Shown: positions 1 to 8,263, counted from the first letter of the stretch. The stretch: 24,428 nucleotides of DNA from CAZNNH01 sp964574335 (GCA_964574335.1 CAZNNH010000083.1:1-24428), one strand, 5' to 3'. The notes: generated by a model not told the origin, from the sequence alone. Numbers and translations are program-made.

Positions 1-1
1 G

Positions 2-1186
2 GCGCTGACCCCACGGCTGATCGAGACCCGCCGCGACATCCACCAGCATCCCGAGTTGAGCAATCGCGAGCTTCGAACCGGCAAGCTGGTGGCGGACCGT
101 CTGCGGGCGCTGGGCCTGGAAGTCCGGCACCCGGTGGCCCACACCGGCGTGGTGGCCGTGCTGAGGGGAGCGGCAGACGACACCACTGTCGTGGCCTTGC
201 GCGCCGACCTCGACGCCCTGCCGATCCAGGAGGTCGGTTCACGCCCCTACGGCAGCCAGACCCCGGGCGTGATGCATGCCTGCGGCCACGACGCCCACAC
301 CACCATCGTCCTGGGCACCGCCGAGGTCTTGGCCGGACTGCGCGCCCAGCTTCCCGGAACCGTCGTCTTCCTGTTCCAACCCGCCGAGGAGAACCCGCCC
401 GAGGGGGAAGAGGGTGGCGCCGCCCTGATGGTCAAGGAAGGGGCCCTCGAGGACCACGCGCCCGTGGCCATCTTCGGCCTCCACATCGACCCCTTCCTCG
501 ACGTGGGCCAGGTGGGGTGGAGCGTCGGCCCGATCTTCGCCTCCGCAGACACCTTCATCATCGAGATACAGGGCCACAGCACCCACGGCGCCTACCCGCA
601 CACCGGTCTCGACCCGATCCCGATCGCGGCCCAGCTCGTCCAGGCGCTCCAGCTCATCGTCAGCCGAGAGACCGACGCCCAGCAGGCCAAGGTGCTCACC
701 ATCGGCGAGATCCACGGCGGTAACCGCTTCAACATCCTGGCCGACAAGGTCACGCTCAAGGGCACGCTCCGCACGCTGGGCGCCGAGACCCGCAAGACGG
801 CCAAGGACGCCCTCGAGCGCACCGTCCACGGTGTCGCCCAGGCCCACGGAACCACCGCCACGCTCTCCTTCATCGGAGACGGGACCCCAGCCACCCTCAA
901 CGACGAGGCGCTCACCCTGGCCTGCCTCCCCTCCCTGGGGCGCATCTACGGCAAGGCCAACGTGCGCGAGGTGGGGCCGCAGATGGGATCGGAGGACTTC
1001 TCCATCTACGCCGAGCGGATCCCGGGCCTCTACCTCAAGCTGGGCGTCCGCAACGAGGCCCGGGGCATCACCGCCAACATCCACACGCCGGAGTTCGACA
1101 TCGACGAGGCCGTGCTGCCGCTGGGGGTCAGGGCCTACGCGACCCTCGTGTGGGACCTCCTGCGGAGGCAGCGGAGGCAAGCGTGA
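2..1186 (+). CDS. M20D family amidohydrolase/peptidase, 5' end outside window
   Basis: This is a zinc/manganese amidohydrolase of the M20D group (hippurate hydrolase, IAA-amino-acid hydrolase and N-acyl-amino-acid deacylase types), a cytoplasmic enzyme that removes an acyl or aryl group from an amino acid. The open frame runs in from the window edge and already reads RRDIHQHPELS, the typical M20D N-terminus, so only about 10-15 residues should be missing; the TTG at 56 is internal. Visible family motifs are the metal-binding MHACGHDAH, FQPAEE, the GLHIDP histidine, the lid/dimerisation segment STHGAYPHTGLDPI and the C-terminal MGSEDFS. The substrate cannot be told from sequence. The next gene, a methyltransferase, follows after 91 bases, so co-transcription is possible but not shown. 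Confidence 0.92.
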   Translation, partial: ALTPRLIETRRDIHQHPELSNRELRTGKLVADRLRALGLEVRHPVAHTGVVAVLRGAADDTTVVALRADLDALPIQEVGSRPYGSQTPGVMHACGHDAHTTIVLGTAEVLAGLRAQLPGTVVFLFQPAEENPPEGEEGGAALMVKEGALEDHAPVAIFGLHIDPFLDVGQVGWSVGPIFASADTFIIEIQGHSTHGAYPHTGLDPIPIAAQLVQALQLIVSRETDAQQAKVLTIGEIHGGNRFNILADKVTLKGTLRTLGAETRKTAKDALERTVHGVAQAHGTTATLSFIGDGTPATLNDEALTLACLPSLGRIYGKANVREVGPQMGSEDFSIYAERIPGLYLKLGVRNEARGITANIHTPEFDIDEAVLPLGVRAYATLVWDLLRRQRRQA

Positions 1187-1234
1187 CGCCGGTAGACGGC
1201 CCCCGCCAAGTCGTGGCCGTTCCGCAGGCGGCCA

Positions 1235-1258
1235 GGCACCGTAGCGGCGCTCGGTGCC
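1235..1258 (+). other. Short inverted repeat before the methyltransferase gene
   Basis: A perfect 7-base inverted repeat, GGCACCG (1235-1241) and CGGTGCC (1252-1258), encloses a 10-base loop between the amidohydrolase stop and the methyltransferase ribosome-binding site. No T-run follows, so it is not a standard intrinsic terminator. It could be a weak terminator or a 5'-leader hairpin. Confidence 0.3.
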
Positions 1259-1277
1259 GCACCCATAAGGAGGCTCC

Positions 1278-2270
1278 GTGCCCCTGACTGCCGAGTCCAG
1301 CGAGAACGACTACGTCCACGGGGGCACCCAGAAGGACGAGTACGGCGAGAAGGACGTCATCGCCGTGCCCTGTCCCCTGTGCGGCTCGGAGCAGGCCTCG
1401 CGTGTGTACACGGAGCACGCCGTCATCGGGATCAGCCAGTGCGCGGTGTGCAGCCTCATCTACACCTCCCCGCGGCTCAAGGCTCCGGAGCAGGTGTACT
1501 GGGGTGCAACCGAGCTCTACTATGCCGAGGCACGACTGATCTTCGAGGGTCGAGCCGAACACCATCGCGACCCCAACTACCGCGCCGAGATCCGCAGGAT
1601 CGAGCGACACAAGAGGATGGGCCGGTTCCTCGACGTGGGCTGCAACATGGGGATGCTGCTCCGTCTGGCGCGGGAGCGTGGCTGGGACGTGGTCGGCGTC
1701 GAACCGTCGCCCTCCCTCGCACCCCTGGCCGAGCGCTGGGGCTTCCCGGTCTTCAACTGCTTCCTGGACGATCTGGATGCTCAGAAGGCCGGGACCTTCG
1801 ATGTCGTTGCCCTCTCGGACGTGTTTGAGCACATCAGCGAGCCCAAGCCCTTCCTCCGCGAGGCCGCCCGTTTCCTGAAGGACGATGGCGTCGTCTACGT
1901 GAAGGTTCCGAACGCACGCTGGTTCCAGTTGAAGCAGCGCCTCCTCGGCATGGCAGGCCGCCACCCCCGCAAGGGCCTGTGGGATTCCTACGAGCACGTC
2001 GTCCACTACACGGACCGCACGCTGACGCGCATGCTCCGCGAAGCCGGGTTCCGTGTGCTCGAGATCGCCAGCGAGCCTCCCGTCCAGACGCCGAACTGGC
2101 ACGAGCTCGTGGGGCACTACTACCAGTACCCCACTCCCTGGTTCTTGGACTGGAAGAGGAAGCTGGTCCGGTCCGCCAGTCACCATCTTGGGCGGGTCGA
2201 GCGCCTGGCTCGCCTCGGGTCTCTGGGCTGCCTGGCGCAGAACGTCGTAGCGATCGCGAAGAAGGAGTAG
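1278..2270 (+). CDS. Class I SAM-dependent methyltransferase with N-terminal Cys4 zinc ribbon
   Basis: Predicted cytoplasmic SAM-dependent methyltransferase of 330 residues. Two CxxC pairs (C32/C35 and C55/C58) form a probable zinc ribbon, followed by a Rossmann-fold methyltransferase domain. SAM motif I is FLDVGCNMGMLL (about 117-128), with the acidic strand-2 end in VVGVEPS and the ALSDVFEHISEP segment typical of the Methyltransf_23 type. The GTG start at 1278 is supported by AAGGAGG at 1267-1273. Relatives with this layout often lie in sugar or O-antigen gene clusters, where some methylate nucleotide-sugars or glycan ends. A role in surface polysaccharide is therefore possible, but the exopolysaccharide genes here lie 16 kb away. 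The acceptor is unknown. The gene faces the ABC transporter genes tail to tail, with 44 bases between stops; GCGGCCCGGGCCGC (2271-2284) there is a 14-base palindrome without a T-run. Confidence 0.88.
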   Translation: MPLTAESSENDYVHGGTQKDEYGEKDVIAVPCPLCGSEQASRVYTEHAVIGISQCAVCSLIYTSPRLKAPEQVYWGATELYYAEARLIFEGRAEHHRDPNYRAEIRRIERHKRMGRFLDVGCNMGMLLRLARERGWDVVGVEPSPSLAPLAERWGFPVFNCFLDDLDAQKAGTFDVVALSDVFEHISEPKPFLREAARFLKDDGVVYVKVPNARWFQLKQRLLGMAGRHPRKGLWDSYEHVVHYTDRTLTRMLREAGFRVLEIASEPPVQTPNWHELVGHYYQYPTPWFLDWKRKLVRSASHHLGRVERLARLGSLGCLAQNVVAIAKKE

Positions 2271-2314
2271 GCGGCCCGGGCCGCGCCGAAGTCGGGCCCG
2301 TCGTATCCCGAGAC

Positions 2315-4132
2315 CTACACCGTCGCCGGCAGCGCCTCGCCGCCGCCCGCCCGCAGCTCCTGGTCCTTGTATTGGAGCTGGTAGAGGCGCCAGTACAGGC
2401 CGCGCTGCAGCAGTAGCTCCTGGTGGCTGCCTCGCTCCCGGATCCGCCCCTTGTGCATCACCAGGATCTCCTCGACGTTCTGGATGGTGGACAGCCGGTG
2501 GGCGATCACGATCGCGGTGCGTCCGCGCAGCAAGACGCGCAGCGCGTCCTGGATCAGCACCTCGGTCTCGGTGTCGACCGAAGAGGTGGCCTCGTCCAGG
2601 ACCAGCACCCGCGGGTCGTGGGCCAGGGCGCGGGCGAAGGAGAGGAGCTGCTTCTGTCCCACAGAGAGCGTGGCCCCGCGCTCCTGGACCTCGGTGTCGT
2701 AGCCCTTGGGCAGCGCCTTAATGAAGTCGTGCACGTGCACCGCCCGGGCGGCGCGCTCGATCTGCTGGTCCGAGATCGGTGAGCCCAACCGCAGGTTGGA
2801 GGCGATGGTGCCGCTGAACAGATGCGCGTCCTGCAGCACCAGCGCCAGCGCGGAGCGCAGTCGTTGGGGATCCAGCTCCCGCACGTCGACGCCATCCAGC
2901 GTCACCCGCCCCTGCTGCACGTCGTAGAAGCGGGCCAGCAGGCTGATGATCGACGTCTTCCCCGCGCCGGTGGCGCCCACCAGGGCCACGCTCCGGCCCG
3001 GCTCGACCGCGAAGTCGATGTCGCGGAGCACCCAGTTCTCCTCGTTGTAGGCGAACGAGACCTTCTCGAAGGCCACCCGCCCCCGCACCGCGCCCAGCTC
3101 CAGGGGCGCCGGCGGTGCCACCACCTGGGGGGCGGTGTCGAGGAGCACGAAGATCCGCTCCGAAGCGGCCATCGCCGCCTGCAGGATGTTGAACTTCTCC
3201 GAGAGGTCGGAGATCGGACGCCAGAAGCGCTCCGAGTACTGGATGAAGGCCACCAGCGCCCCCAGCGTCAGAGCGTGGACCAGCACCCGGCTGCCCCCAT
3301 AGAGCAGGATCAGCGCCATCGCCACCGCCGCCAGCAGCTCGATGGCGGGGTAGAAGACCGCGTAGTAGAAGATGGTCCGCAGGTTGGCCTCCGCGTGGTC
3401 GCGGTTGATCCGGGCGAAGGCCTGGACGTTGCGCTCTTCGCGGCGGAAGAGCTGGACCACCGACATCCCGGTCAGGTTCTCCTGCAGGAAGGCGTTGATC
3501 CGCGCCACCGCCTTGCGGACCTCGCGGAACGACCGGCGGGCGCCGCTCCGGAACCAGTTGGTGACCAGGAAGAAGAACGGGATCACCGAGAAGGTCACCA
3601 GGGCCAGCCGCCAGTTGAGCGTCAGCATCACGCCCATGATCCCGAACAGCGTGAACAGGTCACCGAAGACCGTCACCACTCCGGAGGTGAAGAGCTCGTT
3701 GACGGCATCCACGTCGGTGGTGACCCGGGTCATCAGCCGGCCCACGGGGTTCCGGTCGAAGTAGGCGACGTGGAGGGCCTGCAGGTGGCCGAAGAGCTGA
3801 CGCCGGATGTCCTGCATGATCCTCTGGCCCGTCATCTGCATGATGTAGATCTGGCCGAAGCGGACCGCGAAGCCGGCCACCAGCACCGCAGCGTACAGCG
3901 CCGCCACGTTGGCCAGCCCCGAGGCTTGGCGAGGGACGATGTAGCGGTCGATCGCCACCTTGGTCAGGTAGGGCCCCACCAGGTCCAGGCCGGCCATCGC
4001 CACGATCAGCACGAAGGCCGCCAGCACCGCCAGCCGGTACGGACGCAGGTAGAGCAGCAGCCGCCACAGGAGCTGGCGGTCGTAGCTCCGGGCCCCGGGA
4101 TCGTCCTCGTGAAAGTCCGAGCCCGTGCTCAT
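2315..4132 (-). CDS. ABC exporter half-transporter, subunit with canonical Walker B and altered signature
   Basis: Half-transporter of 605 residues (type IV ABC exporter, MsbA/LmrA-like), with a six-helix membrane domain (about 25-320) fused to an ATPase domain (about 350-590). Walker A is GATGAGKT (386-393) and Walker B VLVLDEA has the catalytic glutamate at E514. The switch histidine is H545. The signature reads LSVGQ (489-493), with V in place of the first G of LSGGQ. The start overlaps the stop of the upstream half-transporter by 4 bases, so the two are translationally coupled and probably form a heterodimer. With its partner's D-for-E change this gives the one-active, one-degenerate site pattern of BmrCD, LmrCD and TM287/288 exporters. 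The substrate (drug, lipid or peptide) cannot be inferred. Confidence 0.93.
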   Translation of the reverse strand: MSTGSDFHEDDPGARSYDRQLLWRLLLYLRPYRLAVLAAFVLIVAMAGLDLVGPYLTKVAIDRYIVPRQASGLANVAALYAAVLVAGFAVRFGQIYIMQMTGQRIMQDIRRQLFGHLQALHVAYFDRNPVGRLMTRVTTDVDAVNELFTSGVVTVFGDLFTLFGIMGVMLTLNWRLALVTFSVIPFFFLVTNWFRSGARRSFREVRKAVARINAFLQENLTGMSVVQLFRREERNVQAFARINRDHAEANLRTIFYYAVFYPAIELLAAVAMALILLYGGSRVLVHALTLGALVAFIQYSERFWRPISDLSEKFNILQAAMAASERIFVLLDTAPQVVAPPAPLELGAVRGRVAFEKVSFAYNEENWVLRDIDFAVEPGRSVALVGATGAGKTSIISLLARFYDVQQGRVTLDGVDVRELDPQRLRSALALVLQDAHLFSGTIASNLRLGSPISDQQIERAARAVHVHDFIKALPKGYDTEVQERGATLSVGQKQLLSFARALAHDPRVLVLDEATSSVDTETEVLIQDALRVLLRGRTAIVIAHRLSTIQNVEEILVMHKGRIRERGSHQELLLQRGLYWRLYQLQYKDQELRAGGGEALPATV

Positions 4133-5865
4133 GCCGACTGCTCCATCTCGTCCTCGAGGAGCTGCCGCCGATGGAGGTCGGCGTAGAAGCCGCCCAGGGC
4201 CACCAGCTCCGCGTGGGAGCCGCGCTCCACGATCCGCCCCTCACGGAGCACCACGATCAGATCGGCCTCCTTCACCGTGGAGATGCGATGCGAGACCAGG
4301 AACGTGGTACGGGTTGCCATCACCTGGCGCAGCCCCTTCAGGATCTCCTCCTCGGTGTGGGTGTCGACCGAGGCCAGCGCGTCGTCGAGGACCAGGATCT
4401 TCGGGTCGGTGGCCAGCGCCCTTGCGAGAGCGGTCCGCTGCTTCTGACCCCCGGACAAGGTGACGCCCCGCTCGCCCACGAAGGTCTGGAACCCTTCCGG
4501 GAAGTCGGCCACGTCCCGCGAGAGCTGGGCCACGTCGGCGGCCCAGTCGACCTGTGAGCTCTCGGTCTCGCCGGCCCCGAAGTCGACGTTCTCGCGGATC
4601 GTCTCCGAGAACAGGAACGTCTCCTGCGGAACGAATCCGATCGCCCCCCGCAGCACCCGGAGCGGGATCCGCGCCGCTTCGTGGCCGTCGAGTAGCAGCG
4701 ACCCGGGCGGCGCCTCGTGGAGGCGGGCCAGCAAGCTCACCAGCGTGCTCTTGCCGGAGCCGGTCGGGCCCACCACCGCCACCGTGGTGCCGGCGGGGAC
4801 GACCAGATCGATGTCCTGGAGGACCGGCCGCCCGTCGTAGGCGAAGGTCAGCTTCCGGAACTCCACCGCCCCCTGCAGCTCCTCGATCGGCAACGGACCC
4901 TGGTCCTGGATCTCGGGCGGCTCGTCCAGGAGCTGGGCGATGCGTCCCATCGAGGCCTCGCCGCGCTCGAAGACGTTGACCACCCAGCCGAGCGCGATCA
5001 TCGGCCAGTGCAGCATCGCCAGGTAGGTGCCGAAGGCCACGAACTGACCCAGGGTGATGCGCTCGGCGATCACCAGCTGTCCGCCGATCCAGAGCACGAT
5101 GATCGCCCCCACCCCCATCAGGAACTGGATCGCCGGGTAGAGGCCGCCGAACAGCCGGATCAGCCGACGGTTGCGCTCCACGTATTCCTGGTTGGCTGCG
5201 GCGAAGCGCTCCTCCTCGAAACGCTCCTGCGCGTAGGCGCGCACCACCCGGGCCCCGGCCAGGTTCTCCTGGACCAGGGCGCTGAGGTTGGAGAGCTGCT
5301 CCTGCACCGCCTCGAAGCGGTCGTGGATGCGCCGACCGAAGTAGCGCACCAGGACCGACACGAAGACGAGGGGCACCAGCGAGAGCGCCAGCAGCCTGGG
5401 GCTGATGGTCAGCATCACCGCGATCGTGCCGGTGAAGGTGGCGGCGGTGTTGGCCGTGTACATGATCCCCGGTCCCAGCACCATCCGTACCGCCGACATG
5501 TCGCTGGTGGCCCGGCTCATGATGTCGCCCACCCGATGGTGCTGGTAGTAGCGGGCCGAGAGCCGGGCCAGGTGGTCGAAGAGGTCGTTGCGAAGCTCGT
5601 ACTCGATCTCGCGGCTGATCCCGATCAGGATGCTCCGCATCCCGTAGCGGAAGATCCCCTCGACCGCGACGATGGCGACGATCACCCCCGCGTACTGGTA
5701 GAGCTTCTGCCGGGTCACCTCGACGGTCAGGTCGTCGATGGCGAGCCGCAGCACCCAGGGAGTCGCCACCGAGAGAGCGGTGGTGAACACCAGACACAGG
5801 AGCCCCAGCAGGATTCCACGCCGGTGGCGGGCCAGGTAGGGAAGCAGTCGGCGAAGGTGGCGCAT
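4129..5865 (-). CDS. ABC exporter half-transporter, subunit with degenerate catalytic residue
   Basis: Partner half-transporter of 578 residues: membrane domain about 15-310, ATPase domain about 333-570. Walker A is GPTGSGKS (366-373) and the signature is a perfect LSGGQ (470-474). Walker B reads ILVLDDA, so the catalytic glutamate position is aspartate (D495). The switch histidine H526 is kept, unlike TM287, where I recall a glutamine. In a heterodimer its Walker A/B would face the partner's LSVGQ to make the degenerate site, while its LSGGQ completes the active site. It starts at ATG 5865 and is the first gene of the pair. The 219-base gap upstream, which holds a palindromic repeat, separates it from the SprT-like gene, so the pair may have its own promoter; I see no convincing -35/-10 there. 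Confidence 0.93.
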   Translation of the reverse strand: MRHLRRLLPYLARHRRGILLGLLCLVFTTALSVATPWVLRLAIDDLTVEVTRQKLYQYAGVIVAIVAVEGIFRYGMRSILIGISREIEYELRNDLFDHLARLSARYYQHHRVGDIMSRATSDMSAVRMVLGPGIMYTANTAATFTGTIAVMLTISPRLLALSLVPLVFVSVLVRYFGRRIHDRFEAVQEQLSNLSALVQENLAGARVVRAYAQERFEEERFAAANQEYVERNRRLIRLFGGLYPAIQFLMGVGAIIVLWIGGQLVIAERITLGQFVAFGTYLAMLHWPMIALGWVVNVFERGEASMGRIAQLLDEPPEIQDQGPLPIEELQGAVEFRKLTFAYDGRPVLQDIDLVVPAGTTVAVVGPTGSGKSTLVSLLARLHEAPPGSLLLDGHEAARIPLRVLRGAIGFVPQETFLFSETIRENVDFGAGETESSQVDWAADVAQLSRDVADFPEGFQTFVGERGVTLSGGQKQRTALARALATDPKILVLDDALASVDTHTEEEILKGLRQVMATRTTFLVSHRISTVKEADLIVVLREGRIVERGSHAELVALGGFYADLHRRQLLEDEMEQSA

Positions 5866-5936
5866 CAGCAGCCCAGGATACCCTCTCGCCCGCTCACGAA
5901 CCTACCAGGGGCGTCGAGGCTGGGCCAACGGACAAG

Positions 5937-5978
5937 TCATCCTGGGTGTCCCCTCGAGGCTGAACCCCGGAAGGATCC
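5937..5978 (+). repeat. Palindromic intergenic repeat family 2, copy 1
   Basis: A 42-base element starting TCATCCTGGG and ending GGAAGGATCC. It is identical at 39 of 42 positions to the copy at 21041-21082. The ends ATCCT and AGGAT are complementary, so it can fold on itself. Shortly downstream, 5991-6004 reads CCTCAGAATGATCC, the inverted form of a related arm (GGATCATTCTGAGG). It lies between the SprT-like gene and the ABC exporter genes and has no coding content. Confidence 0.75.
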
Positions 5979-6084
5979 CGGCCGAGTCGCCCTCAGAATG
6001 ATCCCCGCAACGGCACTGCCGAGGTCGCGAGAGCCTTCGACTGCGCGACGCGCACGCCACTGCCGGCGGCTGCCGGCCCCGGGG

Positions 6085-6879
6085 CTACGACGCCGATCTT
6101 CCGCGGCGCAGCGCCGCCTCGGCCTTCCGCTGGCGGTCGAGCGCCTGGCTGGCCTTGACCAGGCGGAGCAGGTTTTCCTTCTCCCAGGCCAGCGCCTCCC
6201 GGTAGCGCGGGTAGTGGGCCTCGGCCTCGCGGAAGGCGCGCGAGTGGTAGACGGTGCGTCCGGCACCGTCCGGCACGCCGCCCATGTGGTCGTGGAGCAT
6301 CTCGTGATAGACCACGCTCTCGAGGAAGAACAGCGGCACGTCCACGCGATCCAGCACGGGATGGATCCGGATCAGGCCCAGCACCGGATCGTAGCTGCCG
6401 AAGGTGAGCGCCCCACGCCGAGCGCGGCCGCCACCCCGCCCCCAGGTCAGCGGGACCTTGAGGCGGCCGTCGAAGAACTGCCGGTTCAGCCGATCGTAGA
6501 TGACCTGCAGGTCGTGGCTGCGTCCCCGGGTCTGCAAGGGTGGCAGCGGCCGCTTCACCTTGCGCACCCGGTGCAGGTTCTCGTTCATGAAGCGTCGCAC
6601 CTCGCCGTCGGCGCCACGGCTGCGGCGGCGCAGGCTGCGCGCCAGCGCCTTCGCCACCGCCATCGGCGCATGCAGGAACATCCGGTGCAGACGCAGCCTC
6701 ACCTCGCCGTCGACCCGGCGGAACGAGAGCAGCACCGATCGGTTGTCGGTGACCGTCAGGGAGACCCGGCGCCCGGACTCTCGCGCCAGCGCGGTTTCGA
6801 GGCCACGCTCGCTCCACAGCGGCAGATCCCCGAAGCTGAGTCGGAGCTGCTGCGAACGGGAGCGGACCGCGTAGGCCAT
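6085..6879 (-). CDS. SprT-like zinc metallopeptidase with extra N-terminal region
   Basis: Predicted zinc metallopeptidase of the SprT/Spartan-like group, 264 residues from the ATG at 6879. The C-terminal half carries the family pattern: YDRLNRQFFDGRLKVPLTWG, then HEMLH (residues 192-196; two histidine ligands and the catalytic glutamate), then a third probable ligand in YHSRAF (H212). The first roughly 120 residues are basic (RSLRRRSRG) and are not part of a standard SprT domain, which makes the whole protein about 165 residues. A GTG at 6927 would add 16 residues that look unstructured; neither start has a clear Shine-Dalgarno. There is no signal peptide, so it is cytoplasmic. Eukaryotic Spartan degrades DNA-protein crosslinks; the bacterial role is uncertain. 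It lies downstream of folK and the deoxynucleoside kinase on the same strand. Confidence 0.82.
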   Translation of the reverse strand: MAYAVRSRSQQLRLSFGDLPLWSERGLETALARESGRRVSLTVTDNRSVLLSFRRVDGEVRLRLHRMFLHAPMAVAKALARSLRRRSRGADGEVRRFMNENLHRVRKVKRPLPPLQTRGRSHDLQVIYDRLNRQFFDGRLKVPLTWGRGGGRARRGALTFGSYDPVLGLIRIHPVLDRVDVPLFFLESVVYHEMLHDHMGGVPDGAGRTVYHSRAFREAEAHYPRYREALAWEKENLLRLVKASQALDRQRKAEAALRRGRSAS

Positions 6880-6970
6880 GGGAATGCTCGGGAAAGCATG
6901 GCCCACCCGTGCCCCCGCGTCAAGCACCCGAAACCCTGTTTGTGACCGCGCGCACCGGTCGCGGCGGCCA

Positions 6971-7612
6971 CTATCCCCGCGACGTCATCGGGACGTAGTA
7001 CTGGGTCCCCTTGCCCATGCCGCGGATCTGCTTGATCAGGTCGTCGAGGTCCTCGGGGCGATCGGTGAAGTCGACGTCGGTGGTGTTGACCACCAGCAGC
7101 GGGGTCTGGGTGTAGTGGAAGAAGAAGTAGTTGTAGGCGCGGTTGACCTCGGCCAGGTACTCCTCGGAGAGCCGCTTCTCCTCGGGCCGGCCGCGCTCGC
7201 GGATCCGGCGCAGCAGGATCTCGGTGGGCGCCTGCAGGTAGACCACCAGATCGGGGCGCGGCACGCCCTCGTTCAGCAGCCCGTAGAGCTTCTCGTAGAT
7301 CATCAGCTCGCTGTCGTCGAGGTTCAGGTAGGCGTACAGCCGGCTCTTCTCGAAGACGTAGTCGCACAGCGTGAGCTGCTGGAAAAGCTCGCGCTGGACC
7401 AGCTCCTGCTGCTGCCGGTACCGCGACAGCAAGAAGAACAGCTCGGCCTGGAACACGGCTCCGCCACGCCCGTCGTAGAAGGGCTTGAGAAACGGGTTCT
7501 CGCTCCAGTCCTCGAGCACCTTGTTGGCGTCCAGCCGCTCCGCGAGCCGTTCCACCACCGCGGTCTTGCCGACGCCGGTGGGTCCGTCGATGGCCAGGTA
7601 CTGGAAGCTCAT
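6971..7612 (-). CDS. Deoxynucleoside kinase (dCK/dGK family)
   Basis: Predicted cytoplasmic kinase of 213 residues that phosphorylates deoxynucleosides to 5'-monophosphates in nucleotide salvage. Motifs in order: P-loop GPTGVGKT (10-17), the substrate-site segment ENPFLKPFYDG, CDYVFEKSRLYA, the strand DLVVYLQAP, and the arginine-rich lid RIRERGRPEEKRLSEEY. Length and motifs fit bacterial dAdo/dGuo kinases such as the Bacillus Dck/Dgk pair. Base preference cannot be read from sequence. The start is the ATG at 7612, which overlaps the folK stop as ATGA. A longer open frame upstream on this strand runs antiphase to folK and is not part of the gene. The coupling suggests coordinated nucleotide and folate supply. 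Confidence 0.92.
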   Translation of the reverse strand: MSFQYLAIDGPTGVGKTAVVERLAERLDANKVLEDWSENPFLKPFYDGRGGAVFQAELFFLLSRYRQQQELVQRELFQQLTLCDYVFEKSRLYAYLNLDDSELMIYEKLYGLLNEGVPRPDLVVYLQAPTEILLRRIRERGRPEEKRLSEEYLAEVNRAYNYFFFHYTQTPLLVVNTTDVDFTDRPEDLDDLIKQIRGMGKGTQYYVPMTSRG

Positions 7613-8118
7613 CCGTGGGCCACCTCGGCCGGCTGGTGGCGAACCACCTCGGAGAGGTCGGCACAGCGCGCGACGAGCTCCGAGACGCTCAGACCGAGCA
7701 CCGGGTGGCGGACCAAGGGGGCCAGCTCGGAGAGCGGCACCAGAACGAAGCGGCGCTGGTGCAGCCGAGGATGGGGAAGGCAAAGGCCGTCCTGGTGGAG
7801 CACGACGTCCCCATAGAGCAGGACGTCGATGTCGAGGCAGCGCGGGCCGTTCAGTTCCCCGCGCACCCGGCCCGCCTCTCGCTCCGTGGCCAGGCACGCC
7901 GCCAGCAGCGCCCCGGGCGACAGGTCGGTCTCGCCCTGCACCGCGGCGTTCAAGAACCATCCTTGCGGCGGCCCCCCCACCGGCTCGGTCAGGTAGAGGG
8001 AGCTACGCGCGGTGAGGTGGAAGCCCCGTCGCTCGAGGCGCGACAGGGCGGTCTCGATGTGGCGCTGGCGATCGCCCAGGTTCGAGCCCAGGCCGAGGAA
8101 CACGGTGGGGCGGTTCAT
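7609..8118 (-). CDS. folK: 2-amino-4-hydroxy-6-hydroxymethyldihydropteridine pyrophosphokinase
   Basis: HPPK, 169 residues, transfers pyrophosphate from ATP to 6-hydroxymethyl-7,8-dihydropterin in folate biosynthesis in the cytoplasm. The N-terminus FLGLGSNLGDRQRHI, the loop PVGGPPQGWFLNAA, the Mg/ATP motif GPRCLDIDVLLYGD and LPHPRLHQRRFVLVPL are all diagnostic and in the usual order. The ATG at 8118 gives the family length; upstream in-frame codons extend into unrelated sequence. A GATAAT hexamer on the minus strand (8137-8132) could be a -10 box giving a very short leader, but I find no good -35. The gene is divergent from the TetR gene across a 145-base spacer and heads a minus-strand unit with the kinase and SprT-like genes. 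Confidence 0.96.
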   Translation of the reverse strand: MNRPTVFLGLGSNLGDRQRHIETALSRLERRGFHLTARSSLYLTEPVGGPPQGWFLNAAVQGETDLSPGALLAACLATEREAGRVRGELNGPRCLDIDVLLYGDVVLHQDGLCLPHPRLHQRRFVLVPLSELAPLVRHPVLGLSVSELVARCADLSEVVRHQPAEVAHG

Positions 8119-8165
8119 GCTCGCCACGCAGATTATCCCAGCCCCGCAGGGCGGGCAATGCGCCG

Positions 8166-8197
8166 GGGAAACCCGGGGACACAATACGGGTCTTCCG
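8166..8197 (+). repeat. Possible degenerate solo copy of the GGGGACA hairpin family
   Basis: In the folK/tetR spacer, GGAAACCCG (8167-8175) can pair with CGGGTCTTCC (8188-8197) with one bulged base. The loop begins within GGGGACACAATACGG, which resembles the inverted R module GGGGACACGATCCGG of the fad-operon repeats. It is a single imperfect copy and could be chance. Confidence 0.3.
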
Positions 8198-8210
8198 GCA
8201 CCGCCACGTC

Positions 8211-8239
8211 TTGACACCCCCTCCGCCCGCAACCATACT
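8211..8239 (+). promoter_or_regulatory. Sigma-70-type promoter for the tetR/acyl-CoA ligase operon
   Basis: TTGACA at 8211-8216 is a perfect -35 box. A 17-base spacer is followed by CATACT at 8234-8239 (4 of 6 matches to TATAAT). A transcript would start near 8246, leaving about 18 bases before the GTG at 8264, which supports that start codon. I see no TGAATGA-type operator here, so autoregulation by the same site is not indicated. Confidence 0.6.
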
Positions 8240-8263
8240 GGCTTCGCTTCAACCGCAAGCACA

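Noticed and set aside
7613..7960. N-terminal extension of the deoxynucleoside kinase into the folK region
   Set aside because: The extension is antiphase to a well-conserved folK; the kinase family begins at the ATG 7612 with the strand leading to the P-loop.
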